Source: Apium graveolens
Taxonomy: Eukaryota; Streptophyta; Magnoliopsida; Apiales; Apiaceae
Direction of reading: 5' to 3'
Length of the DNA stretch: 64,000 nucleotides
NCBI RefSeq assembly: GCF_009905375.1
Contig: NC_133650.1
Span: 141,849,135-141,913,134, forward strand
In this document: positions 45,033-55,790 of the stretch, one piece after another
Layout of the letters: each line of letters starts with the position of its first letter
Numbering within the stretch: position 1 is the first letter of the stretch
Program-made: the position numbers and the translations under genes
The notes under the pieces: generated by a model
Told to the model about the DNA's origin: nothing
The model's input: the letters and a program-made list of their open reading frames with translations, nothing else
The model's database searches: none

Positions 45033-48000
45033 ATGCCACCAAAGAAAAATTCTCAGCCCAATAACAGATCTGCTGGGGATCCTTCCATGAGTGATTTGAT
45101 GAATTTATTGCGTCAGCAGACTGTACAGCTGGCCCAACAGCAACAACAATTCCAGCAACAGCAGCAACAATTGCAACAACAATAACAATAGCAACAGCAG
45201 CTCATACAGCAACAACAACAGCAAATCCAACAGGAGCAAGTACAAATCCAACAACAGCATGAAATGAGAGGGGCAAATCAAGGTGTTAGTTTTAAGTCTT
45301 TTCAAGCAGTGAAGCCCCCAGAGTTTAAGGGAGAGGTAGATCCTGTTGCTGCTAGGATATGATTAAAGGAAATGGAAAAGGCGTTTGCGCTCACCAAGGT
45401 GAGTGAGGATTTAAAAACTGATTATGCTAGTTATTTTCTGAGAAATGATTCGAATTATTGGTGGGAATCTACGCGAACCCTAGAAGGAGAAGGTCCAGTT
45501 CCCTGGGCCAGATTCACAGAGTTATTCTTGGAAAAGTATTTTCCAGCCTGTCTCCAAAGTCAAATGGAGATGGAGTTTTTGGAGTTGAAACAAGGAAATA
45601 GGAGTGTCACGGAATATGAAGCGAAGTTTATGGAGTTGGCCCGTATAGCACCGGAATATGTGAGTTCAGAAGCCCAATGAGCGAAGCGGTTTCAACAAGG
45701 GTTAAAGCCAGAAATAAGAAGTGGAGTTGTAGCCTTACAACTCAAGACATATACTTCGGTAGTCCAGGCTGCCTTGGTGATAGAGAGTGATCAGAAGTTA
45801 GCTGCAAAGGAGTAGGGTGAAAAGAAGAGGAAATTTGAAAATGGACCTGCAAAGTCAGAATCAGGAATAGCGAGTCGGAAGTTTCAGCGTTGGTTCGGCA
45901 GAAATAAGAATAAAAAGTTTAAAGGGCAAAACTTTCCCCAAGTTAAGCCCGGTACAACATCAGTTAACTCTGCCCCGACGAGGATAAGTAAGCCAGTGGT
46001 TGATTGTAAGACGTGTGGGAAAAAGCACAGTGGACAGTGCCGAGAGAATGTTAATTGTTTTAAGAGTGGGCAGAAAGGTCACTATTCCACGGAGTGTAAG
46101 TCTGAGATTCAAGGAGTTACTTGTTTTAGTTGCGGCAAAGTGGGACACATAGCTAGAAATTGCAAGTCAGTGACTCAAGGTAATGTTGGAAAGAGTGTGT
46201 CCCAAGGACCAGCAACCAGTACTGCGAGAGCTAGGACTTTTAAGATGACCCAGAAGTCTCCAGTTCATGACTCTGATGTGGTTGCAGGTACGCTTATTCT
46301 TAATTCCGTACCTATTAACGTTTTGTTTGATTCGGGAGCGTCCAAATCTTTTATATCTGTGAATTGTGTGAATAAAATGCAATTGATGCTAGAAGATTTA
46401 GATGAACCCTTAACTATAGAAGTCGCTAATAAAGATAAAGTACCTGTAAAACAATTTTGTCCTAGTTATTCCTTAGAGATTTTGGGGTATATATTCCCTG
46501 TTGACTTAATACCCTTCGAGTTGGGAGACTTTGATGTTATTTTAGGTATGGATTGGTTGTCTCGATATAGGGCAAATATTGATTGTAAGAAAAAGAGAGT
46601 TGTTCTGTACACCTCAGATAATAGAAGGATCAGTTACCAAGGGCAGAGGCAAGATAGGAAGTTTCTCTCGGTGATGCAAGCAAGAAAATTGCTGAGACAA
46701 GGATGTGAAGCGTACTTGGCTCATGTAGTGGATACGAAGAAAGAGACCCCTATTTTGGATGACATCCCTATAGTAAGAGAATTCTCTGATGTTTTTCCAG
46801 AAGAATTACCAGGATTGCCACCTGATCGTGAGATAGAGTTTTCCATTGATTTGGTACCTGGAGCTGAACCAGTTTCTAAGGCTCCATACAGAATGGTCCC
46901 GATTGAAATGAAAGAATTGGCTAAGCAACTTCAGGAGTTATTGGATAAAGGAGTTATTCGACCCAGTGTTTCCCCGTGGGGTGCTCCAGTGTTATTTGTG
47001 AAGAAAAAGGATGGAAGTATGAGATTGTGTATTGATTACAGAGAGCTGAATAAGTTGACGATAAAGAATAAATATCCTTTGCCGCAGATCGATGATTTGT
47101 TTGACTAGCTTAAGGGAGCATGTTACTTTTCAAAGATTGACTTAAGGTCCGGCTACCACCAATTGAAGATAAAGCCCGAGGATATCCCCAAGACTGCATT
47201 TCGAACAAGGTATGGCCATTACGAGTTTCTAGTAATGTCGTTTGGATTAACAAATGCGCCAGCAGCTTTCATGGATTTGATGAATAGGATATACAAGGAG
47301 TATCTGGATAAGTTTATGATTGTATTTATTGATGACATCCTCATATACTCGAAGAATCCAGAAGATCACGTGGTGCATCTGCAGATTGCCCTTCAAAAGT
47401 TAAGAGAAAAGCAATTGTATGCTAAGTTTTCTAAGTGTGAGTTTTGGCTGACGGAAGTATAGTTCCTTGGTCACGTAATAAGTAAAGAAGGTATCAAAGT
47501 AGACTCGGTAAAGATTGAAGCCGTATCAAAATGGGAGCAACCGAAGACACCAACGGAAATAAGAAGTTTTCTTGGATTAGCAGGATATTATCGAAGGTTT
47601 GTGAAAGATTTCTAGAAGATTGCATCCCCACTAACCAAGTTGACCAGGAAGAATGAGAAGTTCGTTTGGACGGAAAAGTGTGAAGAGATTTTCCAGGAGT
47701 TAAAATAAAGATTAGTGACGGCTCCAGTGTTAGTATTTCCAGATGAGACGGGAAACTTTGTAATTTATAGTGATGCTTCTCTGAAAGGATTGGGATGTGT
47801 GTTAATGCAGCATGACAAAGTGATTGTGTATGCCTCTAGACAACTAAACCCTCACGAATAAAAATATCCAGTTCATGACCTTGAATTGGCGGCTATAGTA
47901 TTTGCTTTAAAGTTATGGCGTCACTACTTGTATGGAGAGAAATATGATATTTACACCGATCATAAGAGCCTGAAGTACATATTCACGTAGAAAGATCTGA

Positions 48001-49646
48001 ACATGAGACAGAGAAGGTGGTTGGAGTTGATTAAGGACTATGATTGTTCAATTAATTATCACCCAAATAAAGCCAATGTAGTGGCTGATGCCTTGAGTGG
48101 AAAGGAAAGGCTGAATATGATTAAGATTGCGGAAGAGTTGGCACGAGACTTAGAAAGAATGGAAATTGAAGTTCGAGGATCTAACGAAAGTCAAGAGTAA
48201 CTATATAAAATTACTTTTCAACCGGCCTTGATGGAAAAGATTAGAAGATGTCAAGAAGGAGTTATGGAACAGGAGTTGGATACTTTGACAGGAGAAGAGT
48301 TGTGTACTCAAAAAGATAGTCAAGGTTTATATAGGTTTTCGTCCAGAGTTTGGATTCCTGATGTAACAGAGTTGAAGAACGAAGTATTACAGGAAGCACA
48401 TAACTCTAGGTTCTCTATACACCCTGGTAGCACCAAGATGTACCAGGATTTGAAGAGAAATTTTTGGTGGCCAGGAATGAAGAAGGATATTGCCAATTGG
48501 GTAAGTAAGTGTCACGTGTGTCAGACGGTGAAAGCAGAGCATCAGCGGCCGAGTGGATTGTTACAACCTTTGGAGATTCCCCAATGGAAATGGGAAGACA
48601 TTGCTATAGATTTTGTAGTGGGATTGCCAAAGACGAGAGTGAATCATGATGCTATTTGGGTAATCATTGATAGATTGACTAAATCGGCTCATTTTCTTCC
48701 GATTAATGAAAGGTATTCATTGGAAAAGTTAGTTAAGTTATACTTGGATGAGATAGTTACCAAACATGGAGTTCCCCTTTCTATGGTGTCGGATCGAGAC
48801 CCGAGATTTAATTCCAGGTTCTGGACTAAATTCCAAGAGTGCCTAGGAATGAAATTGAATATGAGTACCGCTTATCATCCTCAGATGGATGGCCAAAGTG
48901 AGAGGACGATTCAGACCATAGAGGATATGTTGAGAGTCTGTGTTCTAGATTTTAAGGGTAATTGGGATGAGCACCTACCTTTGATTGAGTTCTCATATAA
49001 TAACACCTACCATGCCAGTATAGGGATGCCACCTTATGAAGCTTTGTATGGACGAAAGTGTAGGTCACCATTGTACTGGGATGAGGTAGGAGAAAAGAAA
49101 ATGTTAGGCCCTGAGTTGGTTCAGCAAACTAGAGATGCCATAGTGTTGATTCGGAAAAGATTGGAAGCAGCTCAAGATAGGCAAAGAAAATACGCAGATT
49201 TGCATAGGAAAGACATGGACTTTAAAATAGGAGCTTTGGTGTTACTAAAAGTATCGCCTTGGAAAGGGTTAGTACGATTTGGTCAGAAGGGTAAACTTAG
49301 CCCTAGATTCATAGGACCCTTTGAGGTTTTGAAGAAAGTGGGAAAGGTCGCTTATGAGATAGCGTTACCACCGCAGTGGCAGCACATTCATAATGTGTTC
49401 CATGTGTCTATGTTGAAGCCCTATGTCCCTAATTCGAATCAAGTCATAGAATACAAACCGATTGAGCTTCAACCAGATTTGTCTTATGTGGAACAACCGG
49501 TCCAAATTTTAGACCGTAAAGAACGAGTCCTTAGAAATAAATCGATTCCTATAGTAGAAGTTTTGTGGAGAAATCCTCGAGTAGAAGAGTCTACTTGGGA
49601 ATTGGAGTCAGACATTCTTGATAAATATCCTCATTTGTTTAGTTAA
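45033..49646 (+). pseudogene. E3 gag-pol: one frame of 1538 codons with 12 stops, no frameshift
   Basis: Gag starts MPPKKNSQPNN with a Gln tract; FLELKQG marks the capsid. The first zinc knuckle has lost its second Cys ([14 protein letters not shown]); the second is intact ([14 protein letters not shown]). Protease LFDSGAS has its Asp at residue 433. RT has the FIDD box with its Asp at residue 767. RNase H (SDASLKGLGC), integrase (HHCC; VSDRDPRFNSRF, Asp residue 1254; GQSERTI) and a chromodomain-type tail (WRNPRVEESTWELE) follow. Stops are at 45183, 45189, 45360, 45678, 45813, 47106, 47460, 47613, 47706, 47859, 47988 and 48198. Most fit Gln or Arg codons changed by C to T, one fits Trp. Confidence 0.95.
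45135..45262 (+). repeat. CAA/CAG tract coding polyglutamine in E3 gag
   Basis: A run of CAA, CAG, TAA and TAG codons gives a Gln-rich stretch with two stops (45183, 45189) that each are one C-to-T change from Gln. The open frame on the other strand (poly-Leu, 45105-45305) is its shadow. Confidence 0.9.
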
Positions 49647-49650
49647 ATTA

Positions 49651-49685
49651 GATTCTGGGGACAGAATCTTTTTAAGGGGAAGGAA
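49651..49685 (+). other. E3 polypurine tract with preceding stem-loop
   Basis: GATTCT-GGGGAC-AGAATC forms a 6-bp stem (49651-49668), then TTTTTAAGGGGAAGGAA runs up to the LTR. Together with the Y copy it shows a paired base change. Confidence 0.85.
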
Positions 49686-52584
49686 TATAACGACTCGTGT
49701 ATTTTTATTTTATTTCTAATATTTGGAAATGTAATAAAAGTTTAAGTAAATAAATAAAAGATGTGTATTGATTTTTGGTAGCAGTTATTGATTGCTATTT
49801 AATTATTTATGATTTGTTAATATGTGGAATTGGAATTATGTGATTTATTGGTGAGTTATATGATTTTATTTCGCATGCAAAAGTGATTTTATGATAATTT
49901 TAATTCCATAAATATTTGGGTTGCCTTTAAAATTGGTTTTCTAATTTTATAATTATTTTTAGGACTTTATAAAATTGAGAAATCAATATTTCGTTAATTA
50001 TTCAATTTTAAATGATTTTCTGAGTGTGTTAAATGCTAAAATCCATATTTAATTATAGGAATCTTTAAAAATTATGAAACTTATAATTTATTAAGTTCGT
50101 ATTATTCTGAGAATTTAAAATTATTTTGGAAATTTTCGGAAATCGTTTTACCCGCGCGTTGTTTCGTTATTGGTTAAAAAGCTGGTATAAAGCGTACCTT
50201 AAAAATTGTTTAAAAATTTAGAAATTTTTATTTTTATTTATTTCGGGATATTTATAATATTTTAGCGCTGTTTTCGTAATTTTCGGAGGTTATTTTATTT
50301 GCACCTCATTATGTTAATTTCGAGTTTCAGGGGCAAAACAGACTATCAACCCTTCATATTTATCTCAAATGCTACGTGTCAGCATTTTAGAAAACTAGTA
50401 CTACGTGTTGTGATTGTAGTACAGGAGAAGAAGAAAAAAACAAAACAAAGCACCCCCACCCCCCTGTTTTTCTTTCCCCCGGCTTCACTTCCCCTGTATC
50501 TCGATCTTGTCTCTCTCTATCAATCTATCAGTTTTTCTCTCTCCTTATTCCTCCGTTTTCTTTCTTTCACTCGTCTTCTTCCTCCTTTCTCCGTTTGTTT
50601 CTTGCTCGACTGCGTTGTTTCAGTCACCGTTTTTCGGTATTTTTCCGGCTACTCGGTTCTTGTTCCTCTGATATATGCATATGTACTTGTGTGTATATAT
50701 CGTATATGTGTGTTACTTGTGTGAGTATATGTGTGTGGTTGTGTTTGCTGTTGCTCCAATTTGGTGGTTTTCGGTGGCGCGTGATTTACACGCGCGTGTG
50801 CGTGTGTTTGTGCGCAGTTTGTGTTGCAAAATTTATTTACTATTATTAATTTTAATTCCTTTTTATGCAGGAATTATTTGATAAAGCATTCATGATATTA
50901 ATAATTCGTGCAGGAAATATTTTAGAATAATCGGTAGAATTTATTTGGATACCCGAATATTTTCGGGCACCAATAAATTTTGTCGCCGTACCGCGATGAC
51001 TCGTTACGAGCGGACGGTGGACAGTGATGACTATGTTCTGAGTCCTAAATTTTATAAATAAATAAAATGATTTTTCGTAAAATATTTTCGGACTTAAATA
51101 ATTAATTGTGATTGGTGTTGGGATGTAAGTTGTGTAAAAGGATAAAATAATATTGTGGATTGTTGAGAATTGTTGGCGTCGATTATAATCGACGGGTAGT
51201 CTTATAAATAAAGAAGTTGCTGCCAAAAATTTCCAAAAATATATTTGTAATCGTATATAATTATGTGGTATGTGTTACCCTATTACGTTCGAGAAATATG
51301 ATTACATGATTATGTGTATAATAATAATACGAGTCGGGTTGTCGGATTTAGGTTATTAGGATTTGAGGATATAAAGCATGTCGGTATAACTAATTAGGGT
51401 ATTCTGTAATTGTAGATCCCAGTCGAGTTGTTCCAGGATCAAAGTCAGTGTGAAAGCTATTAAGGTTTCTAAAGCGTTGCAAGGCAAGTACCCCTGACCA
51501 TTCTTTTATGGTTCAGTGTATATGAATAGCTAAATGTTTTATTCTCGTAATGGAACATAAACGTTTTAAGTTACGTATCCCCTGTATGTATAAAATCATT
51601 ATTTTCGAATTGTTTTGGAGAAAAGTAACTTCGAAAAGTACCTATCTCAAATGGAATGATTTATGAAAGTAACTTCGAAAAGTACCTATCTCAAATGGAA
51701 TGATTTATGAAACGGATTTTATATGTGTGCTGGCTAAATAAAAGATTTTGAAAATGAGATAGGTACAAGTGTTTTGAAAACTGGATAAAACGGTCAGATA
51801 TGGGATACATTGGGGCCAGAGTATGCCTATTGAGGTGACGTAAGAGGCTAATTCGGTTGCGCGCATTATAAAACCAATTAGTCCAGCAGGTCAGAGACCT
51901 AGCTAGTCTCTGAGTTCCGGAACAGGTAAACGGGATGGCAGTTAGAGCCGTCTGGTGTTGATAGCCTGATCAGCTGTCTTCACGTATCCGCTATGTATCT
52001 GATTGGGGATTTGTGAATTATATGAAAGCATGATTGATTGATACAGCGGTTTTTATAAAATGATTAGTATGCTAAAAATTGGACTCTGGTATTACGCAGC
52101 ACACTACAATGTTATTTTCACAAAGCATGCTAATTAGTGATATCCAGTTACTTTGATTATCATTATGAAATGTTGATATCATGATTACAACTCTGTTCCC
52201 ATTATTGTTACATTATTATTTTAATCTGTTATTCATATTTGGTACTGCTGAGCGATTATGCTCACCCTTGCAAACTGTTATGTATATTTCGCAGATGCCT
52301 AGAAGATCAGTCAGACCGACCCGTGTTCCCGTCCCTACTGGACCTGGCTCCTCTGAGGTAATTGTATCAGACCATGAGGTTTGAAGAGTTGCTGAATAAA
52401 GTTAGTGTGTCTTAGATAGTGAATAAAGAGTTTGTAATAATGAGAATCTGAATTATACTTGAACCTGGATCGGATCTTGGTTTGGGGTCACGTTAGTATA
52501 TTTTAATAATATCTCTATTGTTATGTTTTTGGGTAATTGTGTTTAGTGACATCAACTCCTGACCCCGGGGTTGAGGCCGTCATA
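49686..52584 (+). repeat. E3 3' LTR (2.90 kb)
   Basis: It starts TATAACGACTCG and ends GCCGTCATA (the 5' LTR ends GTCACA). Compared with the 5' LTR it has a 44-bp tandem duplication (units beginning AGTAACTTCG at 51624 and 51668) and 19 extra bases near 51945 (AGCCGTCTGGTGTTGATAG). The 14-bp inverted repeat at 50870-50918 has lost pairing at two positions. Confidence 0.93.
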
Positions 52585-52589
52585 AAATC

Positions 52590-53415
52590 CTTATAACCTT
52601 GAAATTTGATTCTTTTGTTATCCATTTCTTTCACCATTTGATAGCCATATTTCATTTGTGAAGATTGAAACCATCTCATTATTGGACATCCAATGTTGCT
52701 TATGATTTTGTTTACTGCCTTACATTATTTATTTTGTTATTATGTTAAAATTGGATTGTTTTATAAAATTGTGGACCAGATTCGTGGTCAGACCAGATTG
52801 GTGGTCAAGTTAGGCCAATGTGTACCTTGGATCCAGTAATTAGAGCAGAGCTGTGTGCCGTGCTCGAGGTTAGTGCGTGACTGATCAGCAGCCTAACTTT
52901 GGTTTTTAAAATGTAAATATAATATCCAATTCTAAATCATTATTCATTGTTTACTTGATACTATAACTCTTTTCACTTGATGATCATTATTCTCAGTCTT
53001 TTCAATGTGACTTGCTGAGCTAGTTAGCTCATTTGTGCGATGTTGTTTATATTCTTTTCCAGTTAAGAAGGAACCTGTTGGTAGCGAGGATCCCCAATCC
53101 AGTGCGAGAGCTAGGGGTCCAGGTTGATCGAGTTAAGCTAGCTGACAACTTTTGGAATAGTTTAAGTTTATGAAGTTTGTAATAATGTTTAACATTCATT
53201 TGTAAGTTTGAATAGTTGGGATTTGGGCGTTTGTAATATAAGTGTGTGTGTGTGTGTGGCTTGTGTGCATACTTTAACCTGCTGCGGTCCATGGTAGTTG
53301 GTAAGTAGGGTCACTGCTTATTATTATTATCTTTATTATTGTTATAAGCAGGTTATAAATAAGGTGTGTGTGGGTGGACCCCAAACTTATGACCCCGAGT
53401 TTGGGGGGCGCCACA
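52590..53415 (+). repeat. E2 5' LTR, second part
   Basis: It continues the E2 LTR after E3 and matches 62655-63466. It ends GACCCCGAGTTTGGGG, GGCGCCACA. A GT microsatellite is at 53242-53258. Near 53060 TTTTCCAG precedes a short frame (KKEPVGSEDPQSSARARG), placed like the small ORF of the E3 LTR. Confidence 0.9.
53242..53258 (+). repeat. GT microsatellite in E2 LTR
   Basis: (GT)8. The matching tract in the other LTR (63297-63309) is shorter, and another short GT tract stands at 63416-63429. Confidence 0.9.
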
Positions 53416-53419
53416 GGTT

Positions 53420-53431
53420 TGGTATCAGAGC
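53420..53431 (+). other. E2 primer-binding site
   Basis: TGGTATCAGAGC follows the LTR end (CCACA, 53415) after four bases and matches initiator-Met tRNA. Confidence 0.93.
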
Positions 53432-53615
53432 TACAGGTTAAAAGTCACTGACACAAGCCTAGGTTGACAAAAATGGGTAGAGGGTTAGGATTAGAAGTAA
53501 GAAGTAGGAAAAAATAGAACGTCGAGAGGATGAGTAAGAAGGTATAACGGGTATTAGTATAATTCGCGTTACGGTTCAAGAATCGTATATTGCGATATGA
53601 TTTCAGATAGCAGCG

Positions 53616-54050
53616 ATGGCCGACTCTTTCATCTCCGTACAAGCTGATTACTCAGAGCCCTCAGTTGAAGGACCATCTTCAGATCCATGTCCTGTTGTTC
53701 CACCAGTATTGGCTATTTTACATCCACCTGTGTTATAGCCCATACCACTGCAGGCTATTCCACCCCCAAGCATGAGGCCACCCATTAGAGGACCCCCACT
53801 AGCTGATTCAGATTCCACTGGGCATTCAGTTATGGGTGCCCCATTCCAGTCTACATTGCATCCTGTTCCTTATTACCGGTATGAGGCCCTTTTATTGGAG
53901 CGTGATTCCTTGTTGGCACAGATCCGAGAGCTGCAGCATATCATCAGGACTACAGATGTTAATCGTGGTGTGAGGGAGCTTCGAGAGGAGATCCATGTGA
54001 CATGCAGGATTCTTGAGGCTAGGCTACATGGAGCTACAGTACCTGGTTGA
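53616..54050 (+). pseudogene. E2 leader ORF before gag, unknown function
   Basis: ATG at 53616 opens a 144-codon frame (MADSFISVQADYSEP) with one TAG at 53736-53738, a likely Gln codon. The first half is Pro-rich; the second half (YEALLLERDSLLAQIRELQ, then RELREEIHVTCRILEARL) looks like a coiled coil. It lies in the leader as the E3 ORF does. No family is known to me. The next 540 bp to gag hold no gene I can see. Confidence 0.45.
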
Positions 54051-54594
54051 GGCCCTGATGCATTTATGGGATGGGCTAGTGAGGTGATGGAGGATGTTGA
54101 GAGGCTAGGCGAACCAGAGTTTCCTTGGAGTTAGATCAGAGATGGAGATGCTGATCAGTGTTGTTGTGGTTGTTTAGTATGTACAGTAGTGTGTAGTATG
54201 TATCAGTAGACTTTTGGGTTGTATTTATAGACTAGATCTGCTGAATAGTGAGTAGGTTTGTTGTACCCTTTTGCTTTTACTTCCGAAGCGTTTTAACGCT
54301 TGTACTACCTAAAACTTTTGAAATAATATATATCATTATCTTTTCCTTTCCAGCATTGTCATTTACATTACTGCATCTGTTTTACTTTACTTTATTTATT
54401 GCACCAGTTATACCCCTGTAATACCATATACCCTGTCCCCTTAACTGTTTATATTCTGTAAAGAAGCATGCAAGTTATTTAGTTCAATTGTTATAATTGT
54501 TTTCAAAAAGAGATATTTCTGTTTTACAAAACTTTTCTTTTATGCAAAGGATTTGATTTAAAGGTTAAATAAGTTGTTTGATTTTTTATAGAAA

Positions 54595-55790
54595 ATGCCT
54601 CCCAGAAGAAAACCCGCACCAACACCCAGAATGAAGAAACCAACAATAACAATAACAACCAAGATGATACCAACCAGAATACAAATCCAGGAGCCATTGA
54701 CCCAACAATAGCCCAAATTCTTCAAATCTTGGCTCAATAAACAGTTCACCTGACACAACAGCAACAAAGACAAACCAATCCCTAGGTAACTTTCAAAACA
54801 ATTCAGGCGGTAAACCCACCAGAATTCAAGGGTTCCTTAAATCCGATTGAAGCGCATGTTTGGTTAAAGGAAATAGAGAAGTCGTTTACTTTAGTTAAAG
54901 TGAAGGAAGAACAGAAGGTGGAGTTTGCAAGTTATTAATTGAAGAATGAGGCCACCTATTGGTGGGATACTGTGAAGTCATTGGAAGATACAGATGTTAT
55001 TACTTGGGAGAGTTTCAAAGAATTGTTTTTAGAAAAGTATTTTCCTCGGTTTGTTCAGGATCAGATGGAGCTGAAGTTTTTAGAGCTAAAGCAAGGAAAT
55101 ATGTCGGTAGCTGATTATGAAAGTAAGTTTGAAGAACTGTCAAGGTATGTGCCATCATATGTAAATACTGACAGGAAGAAGGCCAAGAGATTCCAGCAAG
55201 GTCTGAAGCCATGGATCAGAGGGAAGGTAGCCATATTTGAATTAGATACCTATGCAGGAGTTGTACAGAAGGCCATGATTGCAGAAATTGAGAGTGAGAT
55301 GTTACAGAAAGAAAAGGAAAGTAAGAAGAGGAAGTTTGAAGGGAATGAAGGACAGTCACAACCAGGGAAGTTTACAAATTTTAAGAAGGACAAGTTTCAG
55401 CCAGGGAGAAATTTTAATTTCAAGAAGCAAAATGCAGGCGACGGAGGCCAGGGTAACCGTCCAGTCAATGTGAATCAGCTGAATCAGTTGAGGTTAACTT
55501 TTCCAGATTATCAGGTATGTGGGAAGAAACATGAAGGAGTTTCTAATAAGTTAAATGTAGTTTGTGTCAAGTGTAATCAGAAAGGGCACTATTCGAGGGA
55601 GTGCCGCAATCAGCCAGCGAGAGAACCAGTAAACAAGGATTAGCCTACTCGAAATCCAGCGGTTAAGGTTCCAGTTATTGGATTTACATGCTTTAAATGT
55701 GGGAAGCCAGGACATATAGCCAGGGATTGCAATACACCAGCCCTAGTCCGTAATGCATTGAGGATAATGGGATCTACTTCAACAGTAAAT
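54595..55790 (+). pseudogene. E2 gag
   Basis: The start is MPPRRKPAPTP at 54595, with a frameshift near 54632 and stops near 54738, 54784 and 54936. From 54939 the capsid frame is open: WWDTVKSLEDTDVITW, LFLEKYFPRFVQDQME, FLELKQGNMSVADYESKF. Two zinc knuckles are both intact: CVKCNQKGHYSREC and, after a stop at 55641-55643, CFKCGKPGHIARDC. It is clearly related to the gag of E3. Confidence 0.9.

Larger units (their letters stand above)
40976..52584 (+). mobile_element. Element E3: chromodomain Ty3/gypsy (Tekay-like), complete
   Basis: Two LTRs (40976-43816 and 49686-52584) flank a 5.9 kb body with primer-binding site, leader ORF, one long gag-pol frame and polypurine tract. The target duplication AAATC stands at 40971-40975 and 52585-52589. 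The site before insertion is seen intact in the other E2 LTR (near 62650, CCAAATCCTTATAACC). By eye the LTRs differ by about 2-3%, so this is the youngest insertion in the right stack. Confidence 0.95.

Noticed and set aside
45105..45305. Poly-Leu ORF on the minus strand
   Set aside because: Shadow of the CAA/CAG tract of gag.
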